DNA of 64,000 nucleotides from Synchiropus splendidus (GCF_027744825.2 NC_071334.1:7386437-7450436), one strand, 5' to 3'. Shown: positions 13,401 through 24,609, numbered from the stretch's first letter. Numbers and translations: made by a program. Notes: generated from the sequence alone by a model not told the origin.

Positions 13401-16400
13401 TTTAACGTCATGTCATGTGTCAAGGGCCTGGAAACAAAACCATTTGCTGTTATGGAAACTGTGTTCTTGCTGTCCTGCTGTTGTACGTATGAAAATCTTT
13501 CTGTGTCGCTCCTGCACAGGTGTCTGCCTCAGGAAACGTCCTGCGAAGCGAAATCGTCGGCAGCATCAAGCTGAAAGTGGTTCTTTCGGGGATGCCGGAG
13601 CTCCGACTGGGACTCAACGACAAAGTTCTGTTTGAAATCACAGGAAGTACGTTTTTGTTTCTCTAAATTTACAAATGTTCTCTGTGTGTGGATCAAACCT
13701 AAATTCCCGCTGTAGTTTGATTGATACACAAGTCGCCTGTCCGTTTCATATCCCTAAATATCATCTGAGACTGCTCCTAGTGACCCAAAATGGCGGTCCC
13801 TGAAGATGAAAAGCCAAGATGGGAACATAAAAGAATCTTCACATCTGGCCGTCATGTTTACTTGAACTGGCTTTGACCTCTCTTTCTGTCTGAGCCTCTG
13901 ACTTCACACTCGCCCTCCTCTCTAATCTCTATCTCTGTTCCTCAGCCCTCCTCTTGCCTGCTCCTGCTGCTACATCCTTTTTTTCTTACCTTTTGGTTTC
14001 CAACTGTCTGGCCTTCTTTCAGTTAATCCTCACCCCAGGCTAAAGCACCTACAGATAAAAAAGGTGAGGGTCTCTGTATGTGCCTAAGCTCCTCCTCCCC
14101 GCTATCCATCAGCCTGGGAAACATGTCGGCCGAAATATTGATGGGAAATCAAACAGATGAAAACTCACATTGAGACATGTGTGTGAGCTCACGTCCTTTG
14201 TATACGTGTAAAACTCCCTTTCTCTTTCATCCTTGGGTCTGCATGTCCTTTCACCGTCGTTTTGAGACTTCTGCTTAAACAGAAAGATGCTGCGTTTGCC
14301 GTTAAACACCGCCCTCTGCTGGCCGACGTAGAGAAGACAGACGTGGAACATTGTAAAATCCAGATGAACAGAATGGAAGCATTTGGAAATTTAAACGCCC
14401 ACAGGGTAATGAAAAGTGCGTTTAATGTAAACAAAAAGTACCATTTCCACTTTTTTAAATCATCAAAATCATCAATGCCTTCACAGGCATTAGATTAGAT
14501 GACATTAGATGGCCTTTATTATGACCGTTGAATGACTGTTTATCATATAGCTGTGATAGTAATGAAAATAATTCAATTGTAATGGTGGTCAGCTGCTGTC
14601 TATAATGTCACATAAAAAAAACAGAAGTAAATTCAAGGCACCTGAGTGACAAAAGGGACAATGTGCACCCGCGGAGGGCTTATATTGGGGCTACCGCTTC
14701 CTCCTATTGGGGGAAGAGTTTATGAACGATCTTTCAAGGCAGCGATGCCTTATTAGGGATAAACCAATAGCAAAGTCTGTTAGAGGGCTTCGCATGTACT
14801 CATAGAACTGGAGTTACATTCAGGTAACAAGCATTATTGACTGTCATTAAAATATATTAATAATAGTTACTGGGCTGAGGCATAAACCATGATTTATACA
14901 TGAGATATTATATGGTTTAAAACCCATTACTGTGTCAAGGGTGCAATTTTAGTAATCCAATTAATTCTCATTCCATCCCCAGACTGTTGCACTAAATACA
15001 AATCCACTGGAAGATATTTGAAGTAGAAATCCAGTGAAACAACCCTGATCTTGTGCAATAATAGCCATAAAATGATCTAGTTGCTTGTTATAAGGTTTCT
15101 GTAGCACCTGTCCCAGAGGCAGCGAGTGAGAGACACTACAATCATGGAGACACTGCTGCATCTTCCTCCATGCCCTGACATGCACACAGATACTCTGTAG
15201 CTCACTCGTGCCCACCCTCCCTCTCCAGCTCCCTCAGTTCCCCAAGACGTGACAAGACGTGTCGCACCTGGCCTGAACGAAAAAGTGTGTTTCATAAGCA
15301 GTAAGAGGGCGTCGGTGAGGTCCTGCAGTGTAAGTGATGCGCTGTGTTGCAGGCCTGACCTCATGTGGTCCTCAATCACCCACTAAGGTGCAGTGAAAGG
15401 TGGTGAAGGAGCAAGTAATGTGTGGTAAACAATGAATGAGTCCGTCCATCTACTGTAGGACACATCTGAACCAGAGGAGCGCATCCCAGGTCCATTCAAA
15501 ACAGGTGCAGATACTCTGCTGACCGTTGAGTTGAAGGGCTGGAGCTGAAGTTCCCCAGGCCTAAATTAATTTTCTTTTTCTTTTTCTGCTGCTCCGATTA
15601 ACTGTGAAGGAGAACAGCAAAGCTTTCTCCTGAAGTTTATGGATCGGGCTGAAATACTTTGTATTTGTAGGAATGGGTGTTTTGAATTAATGTTTTGTTA
15701 TCCCGAAATCTTTCTTCTTTCTTCCCTCACAACAATCAACATTTCACGTGGTTTTTTGAGAAGCTGGTGCGCGTAAAGAAAAACAAAGAAAACAGTGGAG
15801 TCAACTTTTATTGCTAACTGTTTTTCTTCCGTTTTATTAATAAGTGTATTAATGTGTTGAATCTTGTGTCTTTGCAGTTTTGGAATGAGTGTTTTCAAAA
15901 TTACTAGGCTGGGTTTAAGTTTCAGAGTCCTGGTTAAGGTTAGCCATTTGTTTTGGATGAGATGGGGAAAGAATTATGTGAGCGTCCCCCACTAAGATAG
16001 AGCTACAAATGTGTGTGTGTGTGTGTGTGTGTTTGGTGCTTAGTTTCTCATGTTCTTCTCTTCTATGAGTTTGCTCTATTGCTTTCATTATTTTGTGGAG
16101 CTGTTTGCAGAGCTCCCAAATGGCCTGTGTGTGTGTTTAATTGTTCTTGCTATTGTATTCTGTCTGGGCGAGACAGGTTAGGTGGAGGAGGCTGACTGCT
16201 GTGCCAACCCTCAGATTTGTCTCCGAACTGAGCTCTTATCATGGATCAGAGACTGTGGAGAAGGTTGTGTCAAATGGTGCCTCGGGGCTGAATCAGTGGG
16301 TTTCCATCTACATATTATGACATTTTTTTTCACAAATTTTAGTGAAAATACCAAAACAATGCTTTAAAACTTTATTTCCTTTTTCCTTTTGCTATTATTT

Positions 16401-18800
16401 TGCAATTATTGAGATGATGTCATCACAGAGCATCTCTCTGTCACAGAACACACTCAGCTGAGGTTTCTTTACTATTTTCCATTAGGTAACACCGTCACTG
16501 AGACACAGGTTTTCTGTCTGATAATTTCCAAATTTTGAAAATGTACTCTGCAAAAACAAAGCTGTTTCTCCTCTGGAAGCGATCTAAAATGATGTAGTTC
16601 CTATGCCACGACAGTAGAGGCATTATAATTCTCTCGCGACAAGTAAGAAGACGGCACGGCGCATGCCCTCACAAAGATTTCTCCCCTTTATTTTCCCCAT
16701 CTGTATAAAAACCCCATACATGGTATGTTGGGATCATGTGAACAATGAAACCACGAGCAATTGTCAATGCATGATGAGAAGCGTTGTGTTGCGTGTGTTA
16801 TAATGACTGTGACTTTGTTCCGAGTGGTGTTCAAAACTTTCTCCTTGACTTGTTCGTCCTCGGTGATATCTAGGTGGAGTGACGGCTCCAGTGGTGACAA
16901 TTACACAATTTTGAGGAAAAAAGAAAGGCTGTTGTTTGTGTGCTTGTTTGCCTGTCAGTCATCATTACCTTGACCTTGCTTTTGCCCCGGAGGCTGCGTG
17001 CAAAGCTTTCAATCATTTCTGTTTGTCTGCCGTTGTTTGTGTCAGGAGAGAAGAGCAAGACGGTGGAGCTGGAGGATGTGAAGTTCCATCAGTGTGTGCG
17101 ACTGTCGCGCTTCGAGAACGACCGGACCATCTCTTTCATCCCGCCCGACGGCGAGAGCGAGCTCATGTCCTACCGCCTCAACACCACAGTGAGTGAGCGG
17201 GACACACGCAAACACTCCAGACACTTTCACAGAAGACATTCAGTATGTTCCCAGCAAATCTCTTCTTGGCAACTGGCCTTGGAACATAAAGGAAGCTCAT
17301 TGCCACCATCTAGTGGTGACACTATGAAATAGATGTTATTGATGAAAGCACAGGTGTTAAAAAAAATACTGGGTATTATATTATCATATAATCAATTTTG
17401 TGACGTCTGAGCATTTGATCTTTTTTTATGACTCGTGTCATTTACATTTTCTACTACATTTCACCTATCAATTTCTTCTGTCTCTTGGTTTGATGGCCCC
17501 AGGGGGATGTTGTGTAAAAGTGTTGATTCATCATGTGTCATAGTGACATAACATGTACTTGAACTTCAAACTGAAATAAGCTCTTCATGAGTGTCAGGAA
17601 ACATCAGAAGCTTCTGAGGGGGTCAGCAGTCTGAAGTTGCTGCCCATGTAAATAGAGGCCGGGGCCAAATGTCACTGAAAAGAATCGTGCGTTCACAACA
17701 ACGTTCATTTCAGTACAACGCCTCCCTGGCAGACCCTCCTCTTGTCTGCCACCTAGACGTGTTGTTCCTGATGTTCGGTTCAGCAATGGCTCCTCTGACC
17801 TTGTCCACTCTCTCTTCTGCTGTGGCAGGTGAAGCCTCTTATATGGATCGAGAGCGTGATTGAAAAGTTCTCCCACAGCCGCGTGGAGATCAAGGTGAAG
17901 GTAATGATGAACGGCGCACACACACACACACACCTTTTGTATTTATGTCTTTGTGGGGACCTCTCTTTGCCATAATGCTTTCCCCAGCCTCTCATCTTTA
18001 ACTTCATCACCTAAAAGAAATGACTGATCTTAACCAGGACTCTGAACCAAACATCAACCTAACTCTAATGTTTACCTTCAGCCATCTTTAACATCTTAAA
18101 CTTCCTCCTCTCTTCACTCTGCCCTCATCCTGCAGGCACGGAGTCAGTTTAAAAGCAGGTCCACAGCCAACAACGTGGCCATTCTAGTTCCGGTCCCCAG
18201 TGACGCCGACTCGCCCAAATTCAAGACCAGCACTGGCACCGCCAAGTGGGTTCCCGAGAAGAGCGCCGTGCAGTGGAACATCAAGTCATTTCCTGTTCGT
18301 GAGAACCTTCTCTTTTCATCTGTCAACACCAACACCTTTGACTAGTTACATTTATTTGTGCTGCTCTTTCAAATCATCAGCCTTGACTTCTCTTCATTAG
18401 TTTTTCACCACTTGCTTTGTTTCCACTTCATTTGTGTAACTTCTTGCAGCACATTGCAGGTGTATTGCAACCCCTACTGGCGACAATGATAAAATTACTT
18501 GTGTTAAAACTAGTGGGACTTTTAACAAGTTAATTACAATTAATTAATTACAACAAAAAAGTGTGTCAAAAATTTAATTTAATTTAATTTAATTCACCAT
18601 TTGCTCTCCAGACAGATTCATTCAAATTGAAAATGTGGCCTATTGGGGCAAATATTCTGATACCATTAAAATGTGATTAATATAAATGTAAGTAATCTGT
18701 AATTAACTAGATTAATTTTTTTATCGAATCCCACCTGTAGTTAAAACATATGTAAGATTGTGACTCATCAGTCATGAAAAACTAATAAATATCCTAAAAA

Positions 18801-18887
<87 letters not shown>

Positions 18888-21800
18888 ATATAAAGATCTT
18901 AATAAATCTCAATATTCTGTTTTCAAAATAGTCAACATAATAGTCAACATAGGTTTTTGTTCTTACACTGGTATTGGGGTCTGAGAAGGGATGCTGTGGT
19001 ACAAACACATCTGAAAATTATCCAGGAATAAGACCATCAATGGCAGGTTGCAGGGTCGTAGAGTGGCAGCAGGTGAAGCACAGAGGCCTAGTCTTAGCTC
19101 CTCAGGAGGCATGCAAAATAACATGTCCAAACCATCCAGAGTTGTACTCTCAATCTCTCACAGATGAGTGAGCTCCGCACTCTTTTTGTAAGGCGGAGTC
19201 TGTCCGCTGTGCGGAGTAGGACTTTTCATGCTCATCCAACTGAACTGTGGTCTCAGATTCAGGGAAGCTTGGATTCACATCTTCACTCTAAATTGTCTCT
19301 CAAGATGGCACAGCAATTCGACCTTAAAGCTGCTGTCACGGTCTGAGACTCGCAGTCCTGAGGATGAAGCAGTGACCTGCTTTGACGTCCAGCGCTGGAG
19401 TGACTGTGGGAAGTTTGGGTCACCGTCGCCAGTTATTTGTGCAACTTTAGTTGGAGCTTCTGATCTGGATCTAAATTAGAATCTAAATTAAACTAATGGC
19501 TTGTCACTTTTAAACACTGCTGCTATCGCTTCCTGTTGTTATCAGCCTTTAACGAAAAGCCTTGAGGAACGTGAAATTGAATTTATAATCGCGCACCAGA
19601 CAGCAGGCGCTTTAGACGCCTCAATCCACCTGCCAGGAACACAGTCATCCCACTGATGCCAACATGGCCGCTACCACTGAGATGAAAGTCATCTGAGTGA
19701 TATCTTCTTCCAGAAGTACATTGATGACACGCTTCTTTCTGACTCGCAGGTCCTTTCTTGTACTGAAGATCAGTTTTTGAAATGAGAATTTTCTGTTCAG
19801 AAATGACGTCCACATACATTTACATGACAAACATTTACTTCATTTTTGTCTGGCATCTAATATCGCCTGGGATTCCGATGTGACTCACCTCGGTACAACA
19901 TGGGAGTTTGCTAATTTCCTCATGAATATAAAGTTTTCTTTTCATACCAGACAACCTGCCTGTAATTGGAGTCTGACATCAGGGAGTGGAATTCATCAGC
20001 CGAGCTGAAGCGTCTCACTGGAGGTTTTACCAGACGCAGCTGTGTTCATGTCAGCTCTGGCTCTCTGCTCCGTGTGTGCAGGGAGGGAAGGAGTACATGA
20101 TGAGGGCACATTTCGGGCTTCCCAGCGTGGAGGGGGATGAGATGGACGCGAAGAGACCGATCACCGTCAACTTTGAGATCCCATATTTCACCATGTCTGG
20201 AATTCAGGTGGGAGTTGCCTCCAACACCAATCTTTGGTCTTATTTTTCCCATTTCAATTCAGTGTGGGCCTCAGCACTGTGAGTTTTAAATGAATAAATT
20301 CCGGACTACAGAGTGCACTGGTATATTAGCCACACCTACTAACTTTAAGAAGGAAAACAGATCTTGTTCCTCCATAAGCTAAGCTTATAAGCCGTGGGTG
20401 CAGTGGTGCTGTCTGCACTGTGGAAAGGTCTGTGGTGCTTAAAAATGCGTGAGGATCACTTCTAAACTAGTTTGGAAAACTATGAACTCATGAATCAAAC
20501 TGGCCAATGTTCTGAACTGGAATCATCAACTCCTCACATCTTTTATTGACATTAAAGCGCTCAAAATGTGTCCCAAGTTCCAACACCACAGCTGGTCTCA
20601 GCTGCTGCTTCTCATATCCGCTCATCCAGGAGGTCGGCTCTGTGGGCGGAGGTGCTGACACGCAGGTGAAAACAGCGCATTTTGAGTGCTTTATGGTCAA
20701 TAAAACGCCTATGATATTCGGCAGCCAGACGCTCTTTAGCCTGGCAAAATCCATATATTAGTCAAGTCAGACCTCGGGAAAAAGTAGCGGCTTGTATGCT
20801 GTAAATTACAGTAGTTTCAACAGAATGGTCTGGTGTGAGAGAGAACCAAAGTGCTTGTGTACAGCAACAGACTCGGACCAACAAGATTAAATATTAACAG
20901 TTTGTTACACCACGACAACACAACTGAGAGAGCGTCACTGAACCTGGAGAGAAACACAAAACGGTACAGAGGAAAACGATCTGAAATAGAGAACAAACAA
21001 GGAAGTCAGAGCTCTCACTTAAGCTGAACAAGAAGAGAAACACAGCACAGTCAACACACTTGAGAAAAGGGATACAAGCGTGATCAAACACTGGCAGCAA
21101 AAGTGTAAAAACAGAAGCTAACGTGGTGGTGAGAGTGGTGCGCAGTACAGAAAACAATAATTACACGGCTGAGCAGAGTGAACAATAGATGAAACGCAGC
21201 AGTCAGAACTGGTGCGCAGAGATTTTAGCTCAACAAGCTTGAGGTCCAAAGATACAAATCACAAACAACTCCCCCAAATTTTGCTGACAGAAAGCGTTGT
21301 CGTCTACCTTGTCATTCTACTTCAACTGCTTGGTGTACTTATAAAGAGTAAATGAAGTAAACAAGAATAGCATTACTTTTAAGATGAATTCTGTTGTTTT
21401 ATTTATTTAACTATTTTATTTTATGTATTTAAGGTTGTTGGTTGCGGCCCTGGAACACTAGAAGAGCACAGACAAAATAAAACCAAAATAAAAGTGGATC
21501 ATGACATAACTAAATGCTTGAAAACTATGAAAGAAGATGGTGCTGGAGCCAAAATGTATCTGGACTGGGTTGTGATTTCTGGTGATTCAAATTTGGCCAC
21601 TTGTGTATCAATAAGTAATTCAAAAATATTTTTGATCGCAATTGATAATAAAAATATTTTTCTTCTCTCTTACTTGTCTTGGAGCGTTGCTCATTATTTG
21701 GCTACTTTATTCGTAATTAAATGATTCGTAATTGTACATTTGTTTGTGTGCATGTGTATGTCAGGTGCGCTACCTGAAGATCATTGAGAAGAGCGGGTAC

Positions 21801-24609
21801 CAGGCGCTGCCATGGGTGCGATACATCACACAGAGTGGAGGTGAGAACACGACATGCTACTTTGCTGATATGAACATCTGCTCTGTTCCCTCTGTGCACT
21901 ACTGTGTCACCTTCAAGTCGATCATGCTGAGAAAAAAAACCCCAATATATTTTGGTTTTCCACACATAACACTCAGTTAAACAATATTGATATGTTATAC
22001 TTTATTAAAATAATACAATATAATAAAATGTCTATATCCAAATAAGACAGAAATCACAAATGATAAATTAAATGAATTAATAGATTGAAAATTGGGGTGT
22101 TGATTGACTAATAAGTCAGTCATATTAGAAATTAGAACTCTTCAAAATAAAATATGTTCAGTAAAAGCAATAATAAATGTGACATAAACAAGTACTTCAT
22201 TAATTGTAACTGAGTATAACAGTATATGGGTGACGTCACCTGATGTAGAAAAGTCGGAGAATCCTCACCACCAATCCAAGATGGCTTCCCCAAATGTAAA
22301 CAGGAAGACTGTTTCCTTTAGAGCAAGTATCGGATGTTGTTGTTTATTAACAATGTCTCGTCTTGGTGTAGTGGAGGTTGCTGTCAGTCTGGATAGTTCT
22401 CCCAAGAGATCCGTGTCAGAGTCTGTCCCCCGGACTCGCTGAGCGCCCGAGTATTGAACCCGACTGTGCGACATCAGTCATATCCATTACCTTCTCCTGC
22501 CTCTGGGGATTTGAATGACATCACGGATTGAAGGCTCCGAGCGATCGCGTGGCCTGCTTCATATTTGCCATTCATATCATCTGGTGAAACGTCCCGACTG
22601 CGTCCACGTTGGGGCAGTGTGAAGGAGAGAGAAGGTCAGCCGGGATGCGTGGATTTGGAACTGTGGCCCGTGAATGAACCCGCCTCATTCTCATCCATCA
22701 CAATCCGCCCAGACAGCAAGGGAGACAGAGCCAAGAAATCTTTTATCGCTCTGCTAATGTTACTCAGACGCAGCGTAACTCAGACACTGTCATGATGAAG
22801 TCTTCCTTGAGTGTCATCGTGGCCACTCTTTTTCTACCTTCTCAGTCCTGGAGCCTCACACCAGTCGCCTGGAGTTTGAGCAAATACTTAGTTTCATCAA
22901 TTATTTTTTGTCGTCCTACATTTTAGAAGTTATTAAAACCAAATTTTTAACCAGTAACAGTAAGTAACAGTTTCCTCAGAAAACAAAAACAAGTTATTAT
23001 TCTGAATTTGTTTTAAGATGAATTCAGGTAAATTCAGGTCTTGTTGAAATGATAACAAAAATAATATATTTCAGTTTTGAATATCTGTGAATGATGACAA
23101 TAAAGCCACTTTTCTAACATGTTTAAGGAATGGTGATATTTTCTCATAGTTTCTTAATGTTATTTTTAAGGGGTGCTCTGATTTCCAGCGTTCACAAATA
23201 AATAACCGCCGCCAAGTTAGTTAATATTTAATGAATGCTATCTACACCGGAAATATTATGTTCGGTACTTGAGAACAACATGTTTTGGTCACTGAATAAT
23301 TATAAGTTAAAAAATACCAATAAAAAACTATGTGCTCTGACATTATTATTATTGTTATTGTTGTTGTAGATAGTAAGAATAATTCATCAGTTTATTTAGC
23401 TGTCTCGTTCCTACATGTTATTTTTGCACAGCACTGTGGGCTGCATGTGACCACAAAAAGGCCTTCATAGATTCAGTGTGAAACATAAGATAGAAGGATG
23501 GAAAACAGAGGTAAACTCAGAGTGAATGTAAGCGAGTGCAGAAGTGAGCAGGTAAAACCACTTGTCAGCTTCCAGGGAGGCGTGTTGCTGCTGCCAACAG
23601 CTGCTCTCATGTCGCTCTGCCATCAGCAGCGGAGTCTGAGCATCAGAGAGGATCAGCTTTCTCTTTATTGTCGCTGTCAGCAAAGAGACTGATGTGATGG
23701 AGACAGAGAGAGAGAGTGAGAGAGAGGGACCAAGCACTGATACTGAGAACTTGTGCTGACACAAGCTCCCTCAGCAGCTGAGATGACACTTGAATCATGT
23801 GACATGGGAAGATGCTCATGCCGGCGTCATATGACGTTTCATTTGTCCATATTGCTGTAAATGAGAAACGTTTCAAGCCCCTGAAAACAGAACAAATTTA
23901 CCATGAACATGTTTCATTTTTGGGTTACACCCAGCAGAGGGAGCTAGTTGTACCACCAAGCTTATGAAAAATACCGCATCAAGAGAGCCGTTTAAAAATG
24001 TAAACAATACAGGAACACATGTTCAATGCTAGTAGAGAGGACGTCCCATGAATGCGAAGCAGATGACGAAGTCAGCCAACCAGACGTGAAAATATAGCGA
24101 GTCCTCTCTTGTCTACGGCTTCACCTGTACAACCTGTAATGAGGAGAGACCACAGTGCGTACTGTGTCTCAAAATACTGGCTGCTGACAGCATGAAGGCC
24201 AACAACTGTGTGTGTGTGAAAAGTATTTCAGCTCCAGAAGTTGGGAACCACTGACCTACACTAGATGTGTGTCGCGTGTTATTCATCGTTGAAGTCGGTT
24301 TAATTCAGTGGAGCGCAGCGTGGCTCACACTCGCTCTCCGTCGTGATAAATCCGCTGACGTCACACATGTAACTGCCTGGTCTTTGCTTTTATTTAACCA
24401 TTATGAAACACAACATCTCTCAATATTATGCCGCTTCACTTGTTTAAACGCGTCATCAACATTGCTGCAAGTCTCGCTGTTTTCAGTGACCTGCATCAGG
24501 CAGATGCTGCTTTTACTGCCAGTCTCCCCAGTGAGTTCAACCACAGTCTGAAAGAAATCCCTGTCCTTGTTTTTCCCTGGGGACAGATTACCAGCTGAGG
24601 ACCAACTGA
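5092..24609 (+). CDS. ap1m3: AP-1 clathrin adaptor complex mu-1 subunit (coding exons 2-12; exon 1 outside window)
   Basis: Medium (mu) chain of the AP-1 adaptor, which binds YxxPhi sorting signals and helps form clathrin vesicles at the trans-Golgi and endosomes. Joined exons: 5092-5248, 7962-8029, 8646-8776, 10775-10916, 13520-13646, 17046-17188, 17829-17900, 18136-18294, 20082-20207, 21765-21840, 24587-24609. They total 1224 nt, 407 codons plus stop, in frame throughout. With the usual 14-residue first exon the protein would be about 421 aa, against 423 for human AP1M1. Residues about 1-140 are the longin-like domain and about 167-421 the mu homology domain. Visible landmarks are KELEEESIRDNF, FHQCVRLSRFENDRTISF, IPPDG and LPWVRYITQSGDYQLRTN. 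Asp172 and Trp406/Arg408 match YxxPhi-pocket residues of the family (numbering assumes the 14-residue exon 1). Family assignment is certain. The paralogue (ap1m3 rather than ap1m1/ap1m2) is inferred from mixed AP1M1/AP1M2-like residues and the neighbouring tmem125. Confidence 0.95.
7408..7440. repeat. (AAT)n microsatellite
   Basis: Eleven uninterrupted AAT units directly next to the left end of a hAT-like element. Confidence 0.9.
7452..7820. mobile_element. hAT-like MITE in AP1M intron 2
   Basis: Left end ttaaggctgtgaa and right end (reverse complement) ttagggctgtcaa form short inverted termini. The inner right side carries the gcgattaat / aatttaatctcaatcgc pattern frequent in fish hAT MITEs. 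No coding potential and no clear 8-bp duplication, so probably an old copy. Confidence 0.55.
7962..8029 (+). CDS. ap1m3: AP1M exon 3
   Basis: Acceptor ttgttcag, donor gtattg. It completes the split Leu codon and encodes VAMTKKNANAALVYSFLYKI followed by VQ, part of the longin-like domain. At 68 nt it restores phase 0. Confidence 0.95.
8240..8500. mobile_element. Partial copy of the 'ataagccgc' MITE family
   Basis: Starts with gtaatttccagactac and contains gataagccgcaggtgcagc, matching the family seen at 20.3, 31.2, 42.4 and 44.0 kb. It lies in intron 3 just upstream of exon 4. The right end is not resolved. Confidence 0.55.
8646..8776 (+). CDS. ap1m3: AP1M exon 4
   Basis: Acceptor gtgtgcag, donor gtaaga. 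It encodes VFKEYFKELEEESIRDNFVT, then VYELMDEVMDFGFPQTTDSK and ILQ, with a split Glu codon. This is the most conserved stretch of all mu chains. Confidence 0.96.
8777..10774 (+). other. AP1M intron 4
   Basis: Two kilobases, no coding exon. Contains a SINE 3' fragment (9303-9385) and a pyrimidine-rich tract near 10.18-10.25 kb. Nothing else recognised. Confidence 0.65.
9303..9385 (+). mobile_element. Fragment of a tRNA-derived fish SINE (3' half)
   Basis: The ggcctgtccagggtgt word followed by cctctctcccc and agctgggat matches the 3' body of the common fish SINE (cctgtccagggtgtaccccgcctctcgcc...cagctgggatagg). The head and tail are missing. Confidence 0.6.
10775..10916 (+). CDS. ap1m3: AP1M exon 5
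   Basis: Acceptor ccggcag, donor gtgagc. It encodes YITQQGHKLESVRPPATVTN, then AVSWRSEGIKYRKNEVFMDV and IESVNLL. It spans the linker between the two domains and the start of the mu homology domain, including Asp172. The linker KLE-SV-RPP is two residues shorter than human AP1M1 KLETGAPRPP. Confidence 0.96.
10917..13519 (+). other. AP1M intron 5
   Basis: 2.6 kb. Holds a hAT-like AT-rich repeat (11.17-11.65 kb). At about 12535-12563 it holds a small palindrome with 9-bp arms gaccactct / agagtggtc. No coding sequence recognised. Confidence 0.6.
11170..11645. mobile_element. Degenerate hAT-like element
   Basis: Begins taaggctggatgatatgg, resembling the fish hAT end agggctgggcgatatgg. It ends in an AT-rich stretch with tcacaatatatacagtatatc, as in the right ends of that class. 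No open frame. Confidence 0.4.
13520..13646 (+). CDS. ap1m3: AP1M exon 6
   Basis: Acceptor ctgcacag, donor gtacgt. It encodes VSASGNVLRSEIVGSIKLKV, then VLSGMPELRLGLNDKVLFEI and TG, all in the mu homology domain. It ends one base into an Arg codon. Confidence 0.96.
14308..14322 (-). promoter_or_regulatory. Candidate CTCF-binding core
   Basis: The reverse complement reads CCAGCAGAGGGCG, an exact match to the published vertebrate core CCASYAGRKGGC. Only a motif match; fish MITEs also spread such words, so occupancy is unknown. Confidence 0.35.
15900..16032 (+). repeat. (TG)n-linked interspersed repeat, copy A
   Basis: The block with cagagtcctggttaaggt, ggggaaagaattatg and ccccactaagatagag runs into (GT)11 at 16011-16032. 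The same order of words recurs at 17.92, 26.0 and 45.5 kb. Confidence 0.7.
17046..17188 (+). CDS. ap1m3: AP1M exon 7
   Basis: Acceptor ttgtgtcag, donor gtgagt. It encodes REKSKTVELEDVKFHQCVRL, then SRFENDRTISFIPPDGESEL and MSYRLNTT. It holds the FHQCVRL...ISFIPPDG core signature of mu chains. Ser replaces the Phe of human PPDGEFELM. Confidence 0.97.
17189..17828 (+). other. AP1M intron 7
   Basis: 640 nt. Contains ccaccatctagtggtg at 17304-17319, a common fish repeat/CTCF-like word. No coding content seen. Confidence 0.7.
17829..17900 (+). CDS. ap1m3: AP1M exon 8
   Basis: Acceptor ctgtggcag, donor gtaatg. It encodes VKPLIWIESVIEKFSHSRVE then IKVK, 24 codons, phase 0 at both ends. FSHSRVE matches AP1M2 more closely than AP1M1 (HSHSRIE). 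Confidence 0.95.
17916..18060 (-). repeat. (CA)n-linked interspersed repeat, copy B
   Basis: Occupies almost all of the short intron 8. A (CA)9 tract is followed by tttgtggggacctctctttg, gctttccccagcctctcatc and taaccaggactctgaacc, the reverse orientation of copies A and C. Confidence 0.7.
18136..18294 (+). CDS. ap1m3: AP1M exon 9
   Basis: Acceptor tcctgcag; the donor gttcgt is unusual but keeps phase and joins SFP to GGKEY as in the family. It encodes ARSQFKSRSTANNVAILVPV, then PSDADSPKFKTSTGTAKWVP and EKSAVQWNIKSFP. Confidence 0.95.
18511..18739. mobile_element. Short hAT-type MITE with intact target-site duplication
   Basis: 229-bp AT-rich, non-coding element flanked by a perfect 8-bp direct repeat GTTAAAAC (18503-18510 and 18740-18747). 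Termini tagtgggactttt and (reverse complement) tacaggtgggattcg are imperfect inverted repeats. 8-bp duplications are the hallmark of hAT transposition; an autonomous partner is not in the window. Confidence 0.75.
18804..18881. repeat. Poly(A) plus (TA)n tract
   Basis: 31 consecutive A residues directly joined to about 23 TA units. Probably polymorphic; could be the tail of a lost retroelement, but no body is recognised upstream. Confidence 0.9.
20082..20207 (+). CDS. ap1m3: AP1M exon 10
   Basis: Acceptor gtgtgcag, donor gtggga. It encodes GGKEYMMRAHFGLPSVEGDE, then MDAKRPITVNFEIPYFTMSG and IQ, 42 codons in phase 0. The EGDEMDAKRP loop is the variable part of the family; the flanks are near-invariant. 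Confidence 0.96.
20208..21764 (+). other. AP1M intron 10
   Basis: 1.56 kb; the first third is the full MITE copy at 20297-20814. The rest is AT-rich and unassigned. Confidence 0.65.
20297..20814. mobile_element. 'ataagccgc' MITE family, near-complete copy
   Basis: Left end aaattccggactacag; right end agtagcggcttg...gtaaattacagtag, inverted relative to the left. The body shares aactggccaatgttctgaac and ttattgacattaaagcgctc with the copies at 31.2 and 44.1 kb. About 520 bp, non-coding, probably a non-autonomous DNA transposon. Confidence 0.7.
21765..21840 (+). CDS. ap1m3: AP1M exon 11
   Basis: Acceptor gtatgtcag, donor gtgaga. It encodes VRYLKIIEKSGYQALPWVRY then ITQSG, ending one base into an Asp codon. 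Trp406 and Arg408 of the PWVRY strand correspond to the signal-peptide-binding WVR of AP-2 mu. Confidence 0.96.
21841..24586 (+). other. AP1M intron 11
   Basis: 2.7 kb. Contains a roughly 60-bp segment at 22256-22320 repeated at 47.81 kb, an AT-rich middle, a GA-rich run (23701-23728) and a near-CTCF word at 23930-23943. No exon seen before the terminal exon. Confidence 0.6.
22256..22320. repeat. Dispersed repeat sharing 'caatccaagatggcttcccc'
   Basis: The block agaatcctcacca, then caatccaagatggcttcccc, then aaacaggaag is found again in direct orientation at 47808-47875. Family not identified. Confidence 0.5.
24587..24609 (+). CDS. ap1m3: AP1M terminal coding exon 12
   Basis: Only 23 nt of coding sequence after acceptor ggggacag: completes Asp, then YQLRTN and TGA. 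The family C-terminus is DYQLRT plus one residue (Gln in AP1M1, Ser in AP1M2), so this small exon is assigned by phase and sequence despite its size. Confidence 0.93.

Larger units (their letters stand above)
13647..17045 (+). other. AP1M intron 6
   Basis: 3.4 kb intron, the longest between identified exons. It holds a CTCF-like core (14308-14322), a (TG)n-linked repeat (15.90-16.03 kb) and a strongly pyrimidine-rich stretch near 13.9-14.0 kb. No exon is missing across it: the split Arg codon joins correctly. Confidence 0.65.
18295..20081 (+). other. AP1M intron 9
   Basis: 1.8 kb. Contains the hAT MITE at 18511-18739 and the poly-A/(TA)n tract at 18804-18881. The unassigned unique sequence 18.95-20.05 kb shows no coding signature. 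Confidence 0.65.

Noticed and set aside
19583..19830. Overlapping - strand frames in AP1M intron 9
   Set aside because: No similarity recognised and no splice signals consistent with an extra exon.
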